A stretch of DNA of 64,000 nt from JAFMDF01 sp965277445 (GCA_965277445.1 CBDICY010000032.1:372001-436000); one strand, 5' to 3'. Shown: positions 18,187 to 26,903, counted from the stretch's first letter. The notes: generated from the letters alone by a model not told the origin. Made by a program: numbers and translations.

Positions 18187-18597
18187 ATGTTACAAGAATT
18201 TAAGTCGTTTATACTCAATGGAAATGTTGTTCAATTGGCTGTAGGTGTGGTCATTGCCTTGGCCTTCGAGGGCGTTATTGACTCTTTAGTAGAAGATATT
18301 ATTATGCCACCAGTTGGTGTATTGCTGGGAGGAGTAGATTTTAGTCAATTATCCTATGTATTAAAAGATGCTGTATTAGAAAATGGAGAGATTATAGAAG
18401 AGTCTGTTACTTGGAATTATGGCAATTTCATAAATACTTTGTTAAATTTCATTATTATTGCCTTAGTTGTATTTATGTTAGTCCGGTTGTACAATCGCCT
18501 TTCTGGAGATAAAGTAGAAGTGGAAATAGAGGAAGAAGCAGAAGATATTCTATCAGATATAAGAGAAGAATTAAGAACCTTAAATAGTAAAGCGTAG
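18187..18597 (+). CDS. mscL: Large-conductance mechanosensitive channel MscL
   Basis: A 136-residue inner-membrane channel that opens under membrane tension to release solutes during osmotic downshock. The N-terminal amphipathic helix LQEFKSFILNGNVVQLAVGVV and TM1 (about 15-40, with IDSLVEDIIMPPVGVLLGG) are canonical. The periplasmic loop contains SQLSYVL. TM2 spans about 80-101 (FINTLLNFIIIALVVFMLV). The cytoplasmic C-terminus is an acidic coiled segment. The length matches the family. Terminators flank the gene on both sides, so it is probably monocistronic. Confidence 0.97.
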   Translation: MLQEFKSFILNGNVVQLAVGVVIALAFEGVIDSLVEDIIMPPVGVLLGGVDFSQLSYVLKDAVLENGEIIEESVTWNYGNFINTLLNFIIIALVVFMLVRLYNRLSGDKVEVEIEEEAEDILSDIREELRTLNSKA

Positions 18598-18603
18598 CAA
18601 TAA

Positions 18604-18651
18604 TCAGAAGTAAGGCCTTCTTAAATAGATGACCTTACTTCTGACTTTTTT
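18604..18651. terminator. Bidirectional terminator between mscL and cysN
   Basis: TCAGAAGTAAGG pairs with CCTTACTTCTGA and is followed by a T-run. It lies between two convergent genes and touches the cysN stop codon. Confidence 0.8.
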
Positions 18652-19952
18652 TATAAAATCATTCCTGCTGCTACGGTATTATTCGTTCCTTCATCAATCA
18701 AAACAAAACTACCTGTAATTCTATTTCGACGATAAGTATCCATAAATAAGGGCTTCGTTGTTCTCAATACCACTCTAGCAATATCATTCATACCAATATT
18801 TGTATCCTCTGTATTTCGATGTAAGGAATTGATATCTAATTTATAACGAATTTCCTTGATGATACATCGAGCATCTTGAGATGTATGCATAATTGTATAT
18901 TTGCCTCTAGGCTGCAACTGAGCATCAGAAAACCAACAGATCATTGCTTCTACATCTTGATCTACCTTAGGTACATTATTCTCTCGAACAATCATTCCGC
19001 CTCTACTTAAATCTAAATCATCCTCCAAAAGCATCGTCACCGACATCGGCGGATATGCTGCTTCTAATTCGCCATCATAGGTTTCTATCTTCGCAATTTT
19101 GGTCGTAAACCCAGAAGGTAGAATCATTACTTCATCTCCTTTCTTAAAGACGCCGCCTGCTATCCGCCCTGCATACCCTCTATAATCATGAAATTCATCT
19201 TTATAAGGTCGAATAACATGTTGTACAGGAAAACGGCAATCAATGAAATTATGATCGCTACCAATATGTACATTTTCCAAATAATACATCAAAGTCGTCC
19301 CATCATACCAAGGGGTTTTCTCGGATCGATCTACTACATTGTCCCCCATCAAAGCCGAAATTGGAATAAAATGAACATCTTTTACATCCAACTTAGAAGA
19401 AAAACTTGAGAACTCTTCCTTGATGGCATTATACACCTCTTCACTATAATCCACTAAATCCATCTTATTGATACAAACCACCAAATGTGGAATTTGTAAC
19501 AAAGAAGAAATAAAGGCGTGTCGCCGAGTTTGCTCCACGATTCCATTTCGAGCATCAATCAAAATCAGCGCAACATTTGCCGTAGAAGCTCCCGTTACCA
19601 TGTTTCGAGTATACTCAATATGCCCTGGCGTATCCGCAATAATAAATTTACGTTTTGGGGTAGCAAAATAACGATATGCTACATCAATCGTAATTCCTTG
19701 TTCTCTTTCTGCTTTTAGCCCATCTGTCAACAAAGCTAAATTTACCCCTTCTTCTCCCCTTCGCTCACTTGTTGCTTTAATCGCCTCGTATTGGTCTTCG
19801 AAAATAGATTTACTATCGTATAATAAACGCCCAATTAGCGTACTTTTTCCATCATCTACACTTCCCGCAGTTGTAAAGCGCAACAACTCTGTTGACTGTT
19901 CTATATTATCCATAAGTTGATTTTTTGCATCTGATACCGCTTGTCCTTTCAT
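18651..19952 (-). CDS. cysN: Sulfate adenylyltransferase subunit 1 (GTPase)
   Basis: A 433-residue EF-Tu-like GTPase that drives ATP sulfurylase: sulfate plus ATP gives APS, coupled to GTP hydrolysis on CysD. G1 is GSVDDGKS (30-37), the switch segment REQGITID is at 83-90, G3 is DTPGH (107-111) and G4 is NKMD (162-165). Beta-barrel domains II and III follow. The length fits CysN without a fused APS kinase, which agrees with the separate cysC here. It is the last gene of the leftward cysC-cysD-cysN order; a palindromic repeat separates it from cysD. Confidence 0.96.
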   Translation of the reverse strand: MKGQAVSDAKNQLMDNIEQSTELLRFTTAGSVDDGKSTLIGRLLYDSKSIFEDQYEAIKATSERRGEEGVNLALLTDGLKAEREQGITIDVAYRYFATPKRKFIIADTPGHIEYTRNMVTGASTANVALILIDARNGIVEQTRRHAFISSLLQIPHLVVCINKMDLVDYSEEVYNAIKEEFSSFSSKLDVKDVHFIPISALMGDNVVDRSEKTPWYDGTTLMYYLENVHIGSDHNFIDCRFPVQHVIRPYKDEFHDYRGYAGRIAGGVFKKGDEVMILPSGFTTKIAKIETYDGELEAAYPPMSVTMLLEDDLDLSRGGMIVRENNVPKVDQDVEAMICWFSDAQLQPRGKYTIMHTSQDARCIIKEIRYKLDINSLHRNTEDTNIGMNDIARVVLRTTKPLFMDTYRRNRITGSFVLIDEGTNNTVAAGMIL

Positions 19953-19980
19953 CTTTTAATTTTTTAAAAAAATTCAGAAG

Positions 19981-20085
19981 CGAGAAGTCAGACCAAAAAA
20001 TAAATTTTTCTGTCAGAAGTCAGATTATTCATCGAATCTGACTTCTGACAGTTTTCATAGAAAACGGTCTGACTGTCGACTTCTC
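19981..20085. repeat. Double inverted repeat between cysD and cysN (copy A)
   Basis: Inner arms CTGTCAGAAGTCAGATT (20010-20026) and its exact complement (20035-20051) are 17 bp with an 8-base loop. Outer arms GAGAAGTCAGACC (19982-19994) pair loosely with GGTCTGACTGTCGACTTCTC (20066-20085). A closely related element lies at 63195-63332. Confidence 0.8.
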
Positions 20086-20086
20086 T

Positions 20087-20989
20087 TTAAAAATATCCTT
20101 TCTTCTTTCTATCTTCCATTGAAGTTTCTGAACGCTTGTCATCTGTTCTTCCTCCTCTTTCTGTCATTCTTGTAGTAGAAACTTCTTGTATGATTTTTTC
20201 TAAATTATCTGCCTCAGATTCCCAAACCCCTGTACAGGTAATATCCCCAATTGTTCTACATCGTACCATCATTTCTACGACTTCCTCATTCGGTCTTTTT
20301 TGAATAATTGGCGTATCTGCTAATAAAGTGCCATCTCTTTTAAATACTTTTCGCTTATGGGCAAAGTATAAGCTAGGCAATTCTACTTCTTCTAAAGCCA
20401 AGTATTGCCAAACGTCTAATTCTGTCCAGTTGCTGATAGGAAATATCCGAAAATGCTCCCCATATTGTTTTTTCCCATTAAAGATATTCCACAATTCTGG
20501 TCGTTGGTTTTTAGGGTTCCATTGCCCAAATTCATCTCGATGAGAAAAGAAACGTTCTTTCGCCCTCGCTTTCTCTTCATCTCTTCTTGCCCCTCCCATT
20601 GCTGCGTCGAATTTTCCTTTTTCCAATTCATCTAATAAAACCGCAGTTTGTAAACCATTTCGACTTGCATTAAATCCTTTTTCTTCCCGCACCATTCCAT
20701 TGTCTATAGCTTCTTGAACAGAACCTACAATTAATTTTGCGCCTAACCTAGCCACCAAATTATCCCGGTAAGTTATTGTTTCTTCAAAATTATGCCCCGT
20801 ATCTACATGCAGTAACGTAAAAGGTATTCTAGCAGGATGAAAAGCCTTCATCGCTAAATGTACCATTAAAATAGAATCTTTCCCTCCAGAGAACATTAAA
20901 ACTGGCTTCTCAAATTGAGCCGCTACTTCTCTTAACACATAAATAGACTCCGCTTCTAATTCTCTTAAATGATTTAATTGATAATTCAT
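20087..20989 (-). CDS. cysD: Sulfate adenylyltransferase subunit 2
   Basis: A 300-residue PP-loop ATP pyrophosphatase and the catalytic subunit that forms APS from sulfate and ATP with CysN. The PP-loop is SGGKDS (34-39). HVDTGHNFEETI and GARRDEEKARAKER are conserved CysD segments, and TERGGRTDDKRSETSMEDRK ends the protein as in the family. It is cytosolic and full length. It lies between cysC (73-bp gap) and cysN (134-bp gap holding a palindrome). No APS or PAPS reductase gene is in the window. Confidence 0.96.
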   Translation of the reverse strand: MNYQLNHLRELEAESIYVLREVAAQFEKPVLMFSGGKDSILMVHLAMKAFHPARIPFTLLHVDTGHNFEETITYRDNLVARLGAKLIVGSVQEAIDNGMVREEKGFNASRNGLQTAVLLDELEKGKFDAAMGGARRDEEKARAKERFFSHRDEFGQWNPKNQRPELWNIFNGKKQYGEHFRIFPISNWTELDVWQYLALEEVELPSLYFAHKRKVFKRDGTLLADTPIIQKRPNEEVVEMMVRCRTIGDITCTGVWESEADNLEKIIQEVSTTRMTERGGRTDDKRSETSMEDRKKKGYF

Positions 20990-21062
20990 TATGATGATAT
21001 GTTGCTACCCATCATTTTATTAATAGGTATTTCAATAAATTTATGAAAAGTTTCCGTCAAAA

Positions 21063-21671
21063 TTATACATTCGGTGTATAAGTAATTAAGGGAAAGATAT
21101 ACTCAAATATTTCTTGTACTGATGCTTCTATACTCTTGTTAGCTGTTTTGACGTTTAAAGCAGGATTTTCTGGTGCTTCGTAAGGCGCATCAATCCCCGT
21201 AAAACCTTTTATTTCTCCTTTTCTCGCTTTTTTGTATAATCCTTTTACATCTCTAGCTTCACAAATTTCCAAAGGTGTATTAATGAAAACCTCAATAAAA
21301 TCAGTTGCTCCTACGATTCCTTCCGCTTTTGCTCTAATCGCTTTTGTTGGACTAATAAAAGAATTAATCGTGATTACGCCGCTCTGTAAGTAAAGTTTAG
21401 CTATTTCTGCAATCCGTCGAATATTCTCTGCTCGATCTTCTGGGCTAAAGCTTAAATTATTATTAATACCAGATCGAATATTATCCCCGTCCAGTACTTG
21501 TGCAAAAAAACCTTCATTATGTAGTTTTCGTTCTAAGTGCTGAGCAATCGTACTTTTGCCAGAACCAGAAAGGCCCGTTAACCATAATACTTTTCCTCGT
21601 TGCCCCAATCGTTGTTCTCGGTCTGAACGCTGCAATAATCTATCAAAAATTGGATGAATATTTTCTGCCAT
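21063..21671 (-). CDS. cysC: Adenylylsulfate (APS) kinase
   Basis: A 202-residue P-loop kinase that phosphorylates APS to PAPS. The P-loop GLSGSGKST is at 33-41, DGDNIR at 61-66 and the family FISP motif at about 105-108. RDVKGLYKKARKGEIKGFTG is the conserved APS-site region. It is the first gene of the leftward cysC-cysD-cysN group. Because no reductase is nearby, the PAPS may feed assimilation encoded elsewhere or sulfotransferases; that part is inference. Confidence 0.96.
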   Translation of the reverse strand: MAENIHPIFDRLLQRSDREQRLGQRGKVLWLTGLSGSGKSTIAQHLERKLHNEGFFAQVLDGDNIRSGINNNLSFSPEDRAENIRRIAEIAKLYLQSGVITINSFISPTKAIRAKAEGIVGATDFIEVFINTPLEICEARDVKGLYKKARKGEIKGFTGIDAPYEAPENPALNVKTANKSIEASVQEIFEYIFPLITYTPNV

Positions 21672-21778
21672 AAGGTATCATTTAAATGGCAAATGGAGCA
21701 AGTAAAACGTCTTTCGATTATTTGTATAAAATCGTAAATCGTATACCCTAAACCTTATACCGTTGTATTAATAGGTCG

Positions 21779-21786
21779 CAAAAGTA
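21779..21786 (-). promoter_or_regulatory. Possible -7 box of cysCDN
   Basis: On the minus strand TACTTTTG fits TAnnTTTG and lies 108 bp before the cysC start. No TTG is spaced at 19 bp, so confidence is moderate. Confidence 0.4.
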
Positions 21787-22092
21787 TAAATAGTTGTAGC
21801 CAAAATCTACTTATTCTCTAAAAGTTTTTAAAGGTCGATTTGGATATATGTTGATATGTAAATACGTCAAAAAGATAAATTTAAGTTATTTTTCCATTAA
21901 TTTTTTAGTAAAAAAGAAAACAATGTATCCCATTGGATACTTTTTCAATCTTGAGAAGATTTATCTTTATTCTTTAAATAAAAAGGTAACAATGTAATTA
22001 ACCCTACGTTTCTTTTTACGTTGTCTAACCATAAGCTAAGAATAAAAAATTGGATGAAATATACAGTACATAAACACTGTCTTATTTTTATC

Positions 22093-22100
22093 TATCTTTG
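22093..22100 (+). promoter_or_regulatory. Possible -7 box of metK
   Basis: TATCTTTG fits the Bacteroidota -7 consensus and lies 35 bp before the metK start codon. The -33 box is not clear. Confidence 0.5.
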
Positions 22101-22135
22101 AACCTCTTTTATTAAATTTTAAAAAACATAGGAAT

Positions 22136-23365
22136 ATGCCCTATTTATTTACATCTGAGTCTGTGTCTGAAGGGCACCCAGATAAAGTTTCTGACCAAAT
22201 ATCAGATGCTATTATTGATGCATTCTTAGCACAAGATCCTAACTCTAAAGTAGCTTGTGAGACGCTTTGTACAACAGGTCTTGTAGTAGTTGCAGGTGAA
22301 GTACGTTCTAAGGCTTATGTAGATGTCCAGAAAACGGTTAGAGCAGTTATCAAGCGAATTGGTTATACAAAATCTGAATACCAATTTGATGCAACTTCTT
22401 GTGGTGTTATTTCTGCAATTCACGAACAGTCCGCTGATATTGCTCAAGGGGTAGATGTTGGTAAGAAAGAAGAAGATCAAGGCGCAGGTGACCAAGGAAT
22501 GATGTTTGGTTATGCGACTAACGAATCAGATAATTATATGCCTTTGGCATTAGATATTTCTCATAAATTATTAGAGGAATTAGCCGCTATTCGTAAAGAA
22601 GGCAAAAAAATGAAGTACCTAAGACCAGATTCTAAGTCTCAGGTTACTATTGAATATTCGGATGATAATGTTCCTTTAAGAATTGATACGATTGTGGTCT
22701 CTACTCAGCATGATGATTTTGCGGAAGAAGCAGAAATGTTGGCAAAAATTAACAAAGATGTCAAAAAAATCTTGATTCCTAGAGTTAAAAAGCAATTGCC
22801 AAAGCGTATTCAAAAATTATTCAACAAAGACATTATTTATCATATTAACCCTACTGGTAAGTTTGTTATCGGAGGCCCTCACGGTGATACTGGTTTGACT
22901 GGTAGAAAAATTATCGTGGATACTTACGGTGGTAAAGGGGCACACGGTGGTGGTGCTTTCTCTGGTAAAGATTCTTCTAAGGTTGACCGTTCTGCGGCTT
23001 ATGCAACTCGTCATATTGCAAAGAATTTAGTAGCAGCAGGCGTAGCAGATCAAGCATTGGTACAAGTTGCTTACGCAATTGGTGTAGCAAAACCAGTCGG
23101 TATTTTTGTAGATACTTACGGAACAAGTAATGTTGATAAGACAGATGGCGAAATCGCTAAGATTGTAGATCAATTATTTGATTTACGTCCAGCAGCTATC
23201 GTAAAGAAATTTGGTTTAAAGAACCCTATTTTCTCTGAGACTGCAGCTTACGGACATATGGGAAGAGCTTGTGGTACAAAGACCGTAAATGGTAAGACTT
23301 ATAAAACTTTCCTTTGGGAGAAGTTAGATATGGTAAAAGCTGTAAAAAAGGCTTTTGCTAAATAA
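22136..23365 (+). CDS. metK: S-adenosylmethionine synthase
   Basis: A 409-residue cytosolic enzyme that makes S-adenosylmethionine from methionine and ATP. The signatures are all present: FTSESVSEGHPDKVSDQISD at the start, GAGDQGMMFGYATNE near 115-130, GGPHGDTGLTGRKIIVDTYG near 243-262 and GGGAFSGKDSSKVDRSAAY near 268-286. The C-terminal extension AYGHMGRA..KTFLWEKLD is the form seen in Bacteroidota. The length is normal. It diverges from cysC and is followed by a terminator that overlaps an in-frame upstream GTG of the next gene. Confidence 0.97.
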   Translation: MPYLFTSESVSEGHPDKVSDQISDAIIDAFLAQDPNSKVACETLCTTGLVVVAGEVRSKAYVDVQKTVRAVIKRIGYTKSEYQFDATSCGVISAIHEQSADIAQGVDVGKKEEDQGAGDQGMMFGYATNESDNYMPLALDISHKLLEELAAIRKEGKKMKYLRPDSKSQVTIEYSDDNVPLRIDTIVVSTQHDDFAEEAEMLAKINKDVKKILIPRVKKQLPKRIQKLFNKDIIYHINPTGKFVIGGPHGDTGLTGRKIIVDTYGGKGAHGGGAFSGKDSSKVDRSAAYATRHIAKNLVAAGVADQALVQVAYAIGVAKPVGIFVDTYGTSNVDKTDGEIAKIVDQLFDLRPAAIVKKFGLKNPIFSETAAYGHMGRACGTKTVNGKTYKTFLWEKLDMVKAVKKAFAK

Positions 23366-23421
23366 ATCACATAATAATTAAAAGCCAGTATACTCAAATT
23401 AGTATGCCGCTTTCAATATAT

Positions 23422-23465
23422 AAAAGCCTTCAAAAGTTCTAGTGAATTTTTGGAGGCTTTTTTTG
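23422..23465 (+). terminator. Intrinsic terminator after metK
   Basis: AAAAGCCTTCAAAA pairs with TTTTTGGAGGCTTTT and ends in T7. This places the real start of the next gene downstream of 23465. Confidence 0.75.
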
Positions 23466-23558
23466 TTAATTAGCATTCTTCAACTATTTCAATTAAATTG
23501 CTCACTCAATAATGAAATTTCCCTACCTTCATGTTTCACTAAGGAAAGTCAATTATTA

Positions 23559-24650
23559 ATGTCTCAACAATCTAGCAAATTTCAATTAAAGTTAAAAAAA
23601 GTCATTTACATCACTTTCGCTTGGATGTGTATCAGCATCTTTCAAGTCTTCTATGACTACTTACTTGTTATTAGCTATACGAATACACCAGAAATCTTTC
23701 GACTCCCTGCTGTCCTCATTTCAACGGTCTTAATTTCCATTATCGCAGGCATATTAGGTGGTACTTTCATTGTTAATAAAATAGAACCTTGGCTCAGAAG
23801 TTTACCTTTTTGGAAGGCTTTGTTAATGCTCTTTAGTTTTTATGCAGTTACTGGCTTTTGCTTAATGGCTTTGGGGTCTTTTGTTTTTCAAATAATTGTT
23901 CTTCAAGCAAATCCATTCGATGCTATAGTTTTTGAAGAAGTCAAAAAATTTCTCACAGGTTTAGATTTTCTAAAGCTTTTCGTTACTTGGGGCATCCTCT
24001 TCTTAGGGACGATTGTTTCTCTAATGGTTTATGACAAATATGGCCCTGGTAATTTTCGGAATTTATTATTAGGCAAATATTTTCATCCAAGAACCGAAGA
24101 ACGAATCTTTATGTTCCTTGACCTTCGATCTTCTACCACTATAGCCGAACAATTGGGTGATGAATCCTATTTTCGGTTTCTACATGATTTCATCAATGAT
24201 GCTACGCCACCTATTTTATATGCGAAAGGAGAGATTTATCAATATGTAGGAGATGAAATTGTCATTAGTTGGACGATGTCCAATGGCCTAGCTGATAATA
24301 ACTGTATCAATTGCTTTTTTGAAATAACCGCAGCCATGCAAGCAAAAAGTAAACGTTATTTAAAATTATTTGGCTATGTCCCAGAATTTAAAGCAGGGCT
24401 ACATTATGGCTCTGTCATTTCAGGAGAAATAGGAACGGTCAAAAAGGAAATTGCTTTTTCAGGAGATGTCTTAAATACTGCTAGTCGGATACAAAGTGAG
24501 TGTAATAAGCATCAATTAGATTTATTGCTTTCAGATGAGTTACTTCAATTATTGTCGCTACCCAAAAATTATAAAGCAAAAAGTATTGGGGAAATTCAAT
24601 TACGAGGAAAAGCTGAAGGCATTGGTCTGAGTACGATTGTCCTAAAATAA
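23559..24650 (+). CDS. Membrane-anchored class III adenylate/guanylate cyclase
   Basis: I start at MSQQSSKFQLK, because a longer in-frame start at 23442 lies inside the metK terminator. The 363-residue protein has four transmembrane segments in about the first 170 residues (for example VIYITFAWMCISIFQVFYDY and AVLISTVLISIIAGILGGTF). A cytoplasmic class III cyclase domain follows. Metal-binding Asp residues appear in FLDLRSSTTIAEQLGD and YQYVGDEIVISW, and the SGDVLNTASRIQSEC segment is conserved. It should make cAMP or cGMP; the base specificity cannot be told by eye. There is no HAMP domain and no effector gene nearby. Confidence 0.88.
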   Translation: MSQQSSKFQLKLKKVIYITFAWMCISIFQVFYDYLLVISYTNTPEIFRLPAVLISTVLISIIAGILGGTFIVNKIEPWLRSLPFWKALLMLFSFYAVTGFCLMALGSFVFQIIVLQANPFDAIVFEEVKKFLTGLDFLKLFVTWGILFLGTIVSLMVYDKYGPGNFRNLLLGKYFHPRTEERIFMFLDLRSSTTIAEQLGDESYFRFLHDFINDATPPILYAKGEIYQYVGDEIVISWTMSNGLADNNCINCFFEITAAMQAKSKRYLKLFGYVPEFKAGLHYGSVISGEIGTVKKEIAFSGDVLNTASRIQSECNKHQLDLLLSDELLQLLSLPKNYKAKSIGEIQLRGKAEGIGLSTIVLK

Positions 24651-24658
24651 TTAGTTAC

Positions 24659-24990
24659 TGGCGAAGGGCTAAAGACAGAGGGCGAAGAGACTAAACACCT
24701 AGAAAAATATCTTTCATCTTTTTTAGCAATAATAGAAAAGCCTACTACAAACTCAGATTTTGCTCTTTGCCTTTAACCGAGGCTGTATCAAAAGACTTGG
24801 TGTATACTTTTTAACCGAATAAAATATTTAAATCCTCTCCTAGCCTCCTCCAAAGGGGGAAAAATTCTGTGCAATTTGAAAAATCAGAACTTTTAATGGT
24901 GATTTTTTTCAAAACGGGTCTTTTGATATAGTTTCATGTTTATTCTGAAATTATTCGTGTAACAGGTCCTTCGCCTTTCGCCCTTTGCCA
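24659..24990. repeat. Outer word-type inverted repeat around a MITE-like element
   Basis: GCGAAGGGCTAAAGACAGAG followed by GGCGAAG at 24661-24687 is partly complementary to CCTTCGCCTTTCGCCCTTTG at 24968-24987. The same left word occurs at 14207-14235. Confidence 0.6.
24779..24935. mobile_element. Possible MITE, 157 bp, with 18-bp terminal inverted repeats
   Basis: GAGGCTGTATCAAAAGAC at 24779-24796 matches the reverse complement of 24918-24935 at 15 of 18 positions. The tip resembles terminal repeats reported for some DDE transposon families (GAGGCTGTCTCAAAAG type). No ORF lies inside and no target duplication is obvious, so this may be a non-autonomous relic. Confidence 0.45.
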
Positions 24991-25020
24991 AAAAAAAAAT
25001 TATTCATTAATCAACTAGTA

Positions 25021-25995
25021 TTACTTAGCAAACTGTTCATTTCCTTTAAACAAAGAATCTACGAAAGCTCGCTTATTAAAGATTTGAATTTGCTCAATGC
25101 CCTCTCCTACGCCAAGATATTTAATAGGCACTTTAAACTGGTCGCTAATGCCTATAGCCACTCCACCTTTTGCTGTTCCGTCCAATTTTGTTAATGCTAG
25201 CGCCGTTACTTCTGTTGCATTCGTAAAATGTGTCGCTTGCTCGATAGCATTTTGACCAGTCGTCGCATCTAGTACTAATAAAACCTCATGTGGCGCACTT
25301 GCCATTTTTTTACTAATGGAGCGTTTTATTTTTGACAACTCACTCATTAAATGCTTCTTCGTATGCAATCGACCAGCGGTATCAATAATAGCTACATCAC
25401 AGTCGTTATCAATGGCATATTTAACCGTTTCATAAGCCACCGCAGCAGGATCCGTATGCATCCCTTTCTCGTAAAAATCACACCCTACTCGTTCTGCCCA
25501 AATGCCTAATTGCGTCACCGCAGCTGCTCTAAAAGTATCTCCTGCCCCTAGTACTACCTTTCTACCTTGTTTAACATATTGATGCGCAATTTTTCCAATC
25601 GTCGTCGTTTTTCCAACACCATTGACTCCCACGACCAAAATAATACTTGGCATACTTTCACCTGGAGGATCAAAAGCTTCTAAATCTTTGGTATTATTTT
25701 CTGATAATAGTTCTACAATTTCATTTCTTAAGATCTCATTCAATTCAGACGTATTGATATATTTATCTCGCTCCACCCTAGCTTCTATCCGATCAATTAT
25801 CTTAATCGTTGTATCTAATCCTACATCAGAAGATATTAATACTTGCTCCAATTCATCTAATACCTCAATATCTACTTTAGATTTACCCGCAATTGCCTTA
25901 GACATTTTGGATAGAAAACTAGTTTTTGTTTTCTCTATCCCTTTATCTAATTCTTCTTCTTTTTTCTTACTAAAAAATTTCTTAAAAAAGCTCAT
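25021..25995 (-). CDS. ftsY: Signal recognition particle receptor FtsY
   Basis: A 324-residue SRP GTPase receptor that docks SRP-ribosome complexes at the inner membrane for co-translational insertion. The N domain is helical (about 15-105). The G domain has G1 GVNGVGKT (123-130), the DTFRAAA motif (153-159), G3 DTAGR (205-209) and G4 TKLDG (269-273), and ends GVGEGIEQIQIFNKRAFVDS. A basic N-terminus (FFKKFFSKKKEEE) replaces the long acidic A domain, as usual in this phylum. It follows rpmB-rpmG-DUF4295, but a palindrome and a heptamer repeat lie between. Confidence 0.97.
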   Translation of the reverse strand: MSFFKKFFSKKKEEELDKGIEKTKTSFLSKMSKAIAGKSKVDIEVLDELEQVLISSDVGLDTTIKIIDRIEARVERDKYINTSELNEILRNEIVELLSENNTKDLEAFDPPGESMPSIILVVGVNGVGKTTTIGKIAHQYVKQGRKVVLGAGDTFRAAAVTQLGIWAERVGCDFYEKGMHTDPAAVAYETVKYAIDNDCDVAIIDTAGRLHTKKHLMSELSKIKRSISKKMASAPHEVLLVLDATTGQNAIEQATHFTNATEVTALALTKLDGTAKGGVAIGISDQFKVPIKYLGVGEGIEQIQIFNKRAFVDSLFKGNEQFAK

Positions 25996-26001
25996 ATTTA
26001 T

Positions 26002-26041
26002 CGGTTGTCAGTTGTCAGTTGCCAGTTGTCAGTTGTCAATC
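26002..26041. repeat. Tandem heptamer repeat (TTGTCAG)n
   Basis: Five consecutive 7-bp units of the type TTGTCAG, one of them TTGCCAG, lie directly upstream of ftsY. They resemble the short tandem heptamers well known in cyanobacterial genomes. Confidence 0.75.
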
Positions 26042-26171
26042 AAACAAACCTAAATGAATAAAATGCGAAAATAAAAGACTTTTAGCAAAAGTGTAAGGGG
26101 AAACTAGCCGTTACTAACTTTATTAGAAGTTATTTTCAACTAGCTATCCTATTTGTCCTATTAACAAAATG

Positions 26172-26211
26172 CAAAGAGGCTTCTCTTTACTAAGAAAGAA
26201 AAGCCTCTTTG
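26172..26211 (-). terminator. Hairpin between DUF4295 and ftsY
   Basis: CAAAGAGGCTT pairs with AAGCCTCTTTG (11 bp) with further pairing inside. It would end or attenuate the ribosomal-protein transcript before ftsY. The following T-run is weak. Confidence 0.6.
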
Positions 26212-26305
26212 GGTAATTTATTTATCGCTAGTACTTATATAAATGGCTTAATAGTCACGCTGAATGCGCAACGATTAAAAAATCAAAGCCATTCAGCAAA
26301 ACAAG

Positions 26306-26482
26306 TTATTTTGCGTCTGCGAAAAATTCTTTCACTTTGTCTTTGTGAATCATCTGTTCCTTGTAAGTGTACTTCCCTGTTTTAGGGTCCTTAATACTCT
26401 TTACAACTTTAACAAAATTACGACCAGAACCTGCGTTAGCGGCACGTTGGGCAACTCTTGCGTTCTTACTGACTTTAGCCAT
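26306..26482 (-). CDS. DUF4295 family small basic protein
   Basis: A 58-residue protein, MAKVSKNARVAQRAANAGSG at the start and KDKVKEFFADAK at the end. It is the small basic protein (DUF4295) that Bacteroidota keep next to rpmG and rpmB; its role is unknown but is probably ribosome-linked by position. It is very basic and cytosolic. It starts 130 bp downstream of the rpmG stop on the same strand. The sequence and length agree with the family, so I regard the call as firm. Confidence 0.9.
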   Translation of the reverse strand: MAKVSKNARVAQRAANAGSGRNFVKVVKSIKDPKTGKYTYKEQMIHKDKVKEFFADAK

Positions 26483-26612
26483 GTTATAAGCAGTTTTTTA
26501 TTATTAGAAAAAGGATTTACCCAAATTTAAGGGAAATCTCAGACTATTTCTTAATTAGCAGAAAAAAGTTAGGTCAAAGTTAATTTTTAACTAAATCAAC
26601 TTCGAGTAAGCC

Positions 26613-26801
26613 TTACTTAATTTCTCTATGAAGCGTTACTTTCTTTAAGATGTTATTATACTTCTTTAATTCTAAACGCTCTGGTGTATTCTTTCTGTTC
26701 TTTTGAGTTACGTAACGAGACGTTCCTGGTTGACCAGAAGCTTTGTGCTCGGTACACTCTAATATGATTTGGTTGCGATTACCTTTCGATTTCTTTGCCA
26801 T
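26613..26801 (-). CDS. rpmG: 50S ribosomal protein bL33
   Basis: A 62-residue ribosomal protein starting MAKKSKGNRNQIILECTEHK and ending LKKYNNILKKVTLHREIK, which is bL33 of the large subunit. An in-frame start six codons upstream exists, but the family N-terminus is MAKKSKG. There are no paired Cys residues beyond the single CTEH one, so this is the zinc-free form. It sits 102 bp downstream of rpmB and upstream of DUF4295. Confidence 0.95.
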   Translation of the reverse strand: MAKKSKGNRNQIILECTEHKASGQPGTSRYVTQKNRKNTPERLELKKYNNILKKVTLHREIK

Positions 26802-26903
26802 TTTTTTAGTGATTGGCAACCCGCCTGCATGCGCAGTCGTGCTGGTTAGTAATTAGTGATTAGTTTTAACTATATCCAATTCTAATCGCTAATAAAAAAT
26901 GAT

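Larger units (their letters stand above)
21672..22135. other. Divergent promoter region between cysC and metK
   Basis: A gene-free AT-rich spacer between divergent genes. It carries one -7-like box for each direction and no obvious riboswitch. Confidence 0.5.

Noticed and set aside
22000..22135. SAM riboswitch upstream of metK
   Set aside because: I could not trace the conserved core or stems of SAM-I or SAM-II in this AT-rich leader.
23442..23558. Extended start of the cyclase gene
   Set aside because: It lies within the metK terminator hairpin; the Met at 23559 precedes the first membrane helix properly.
26002..26041. CRISPR-like tandem repeat
   Set aside because: Units are 7 bp without spacers and there are no cas genes; it is a heptamer tract.
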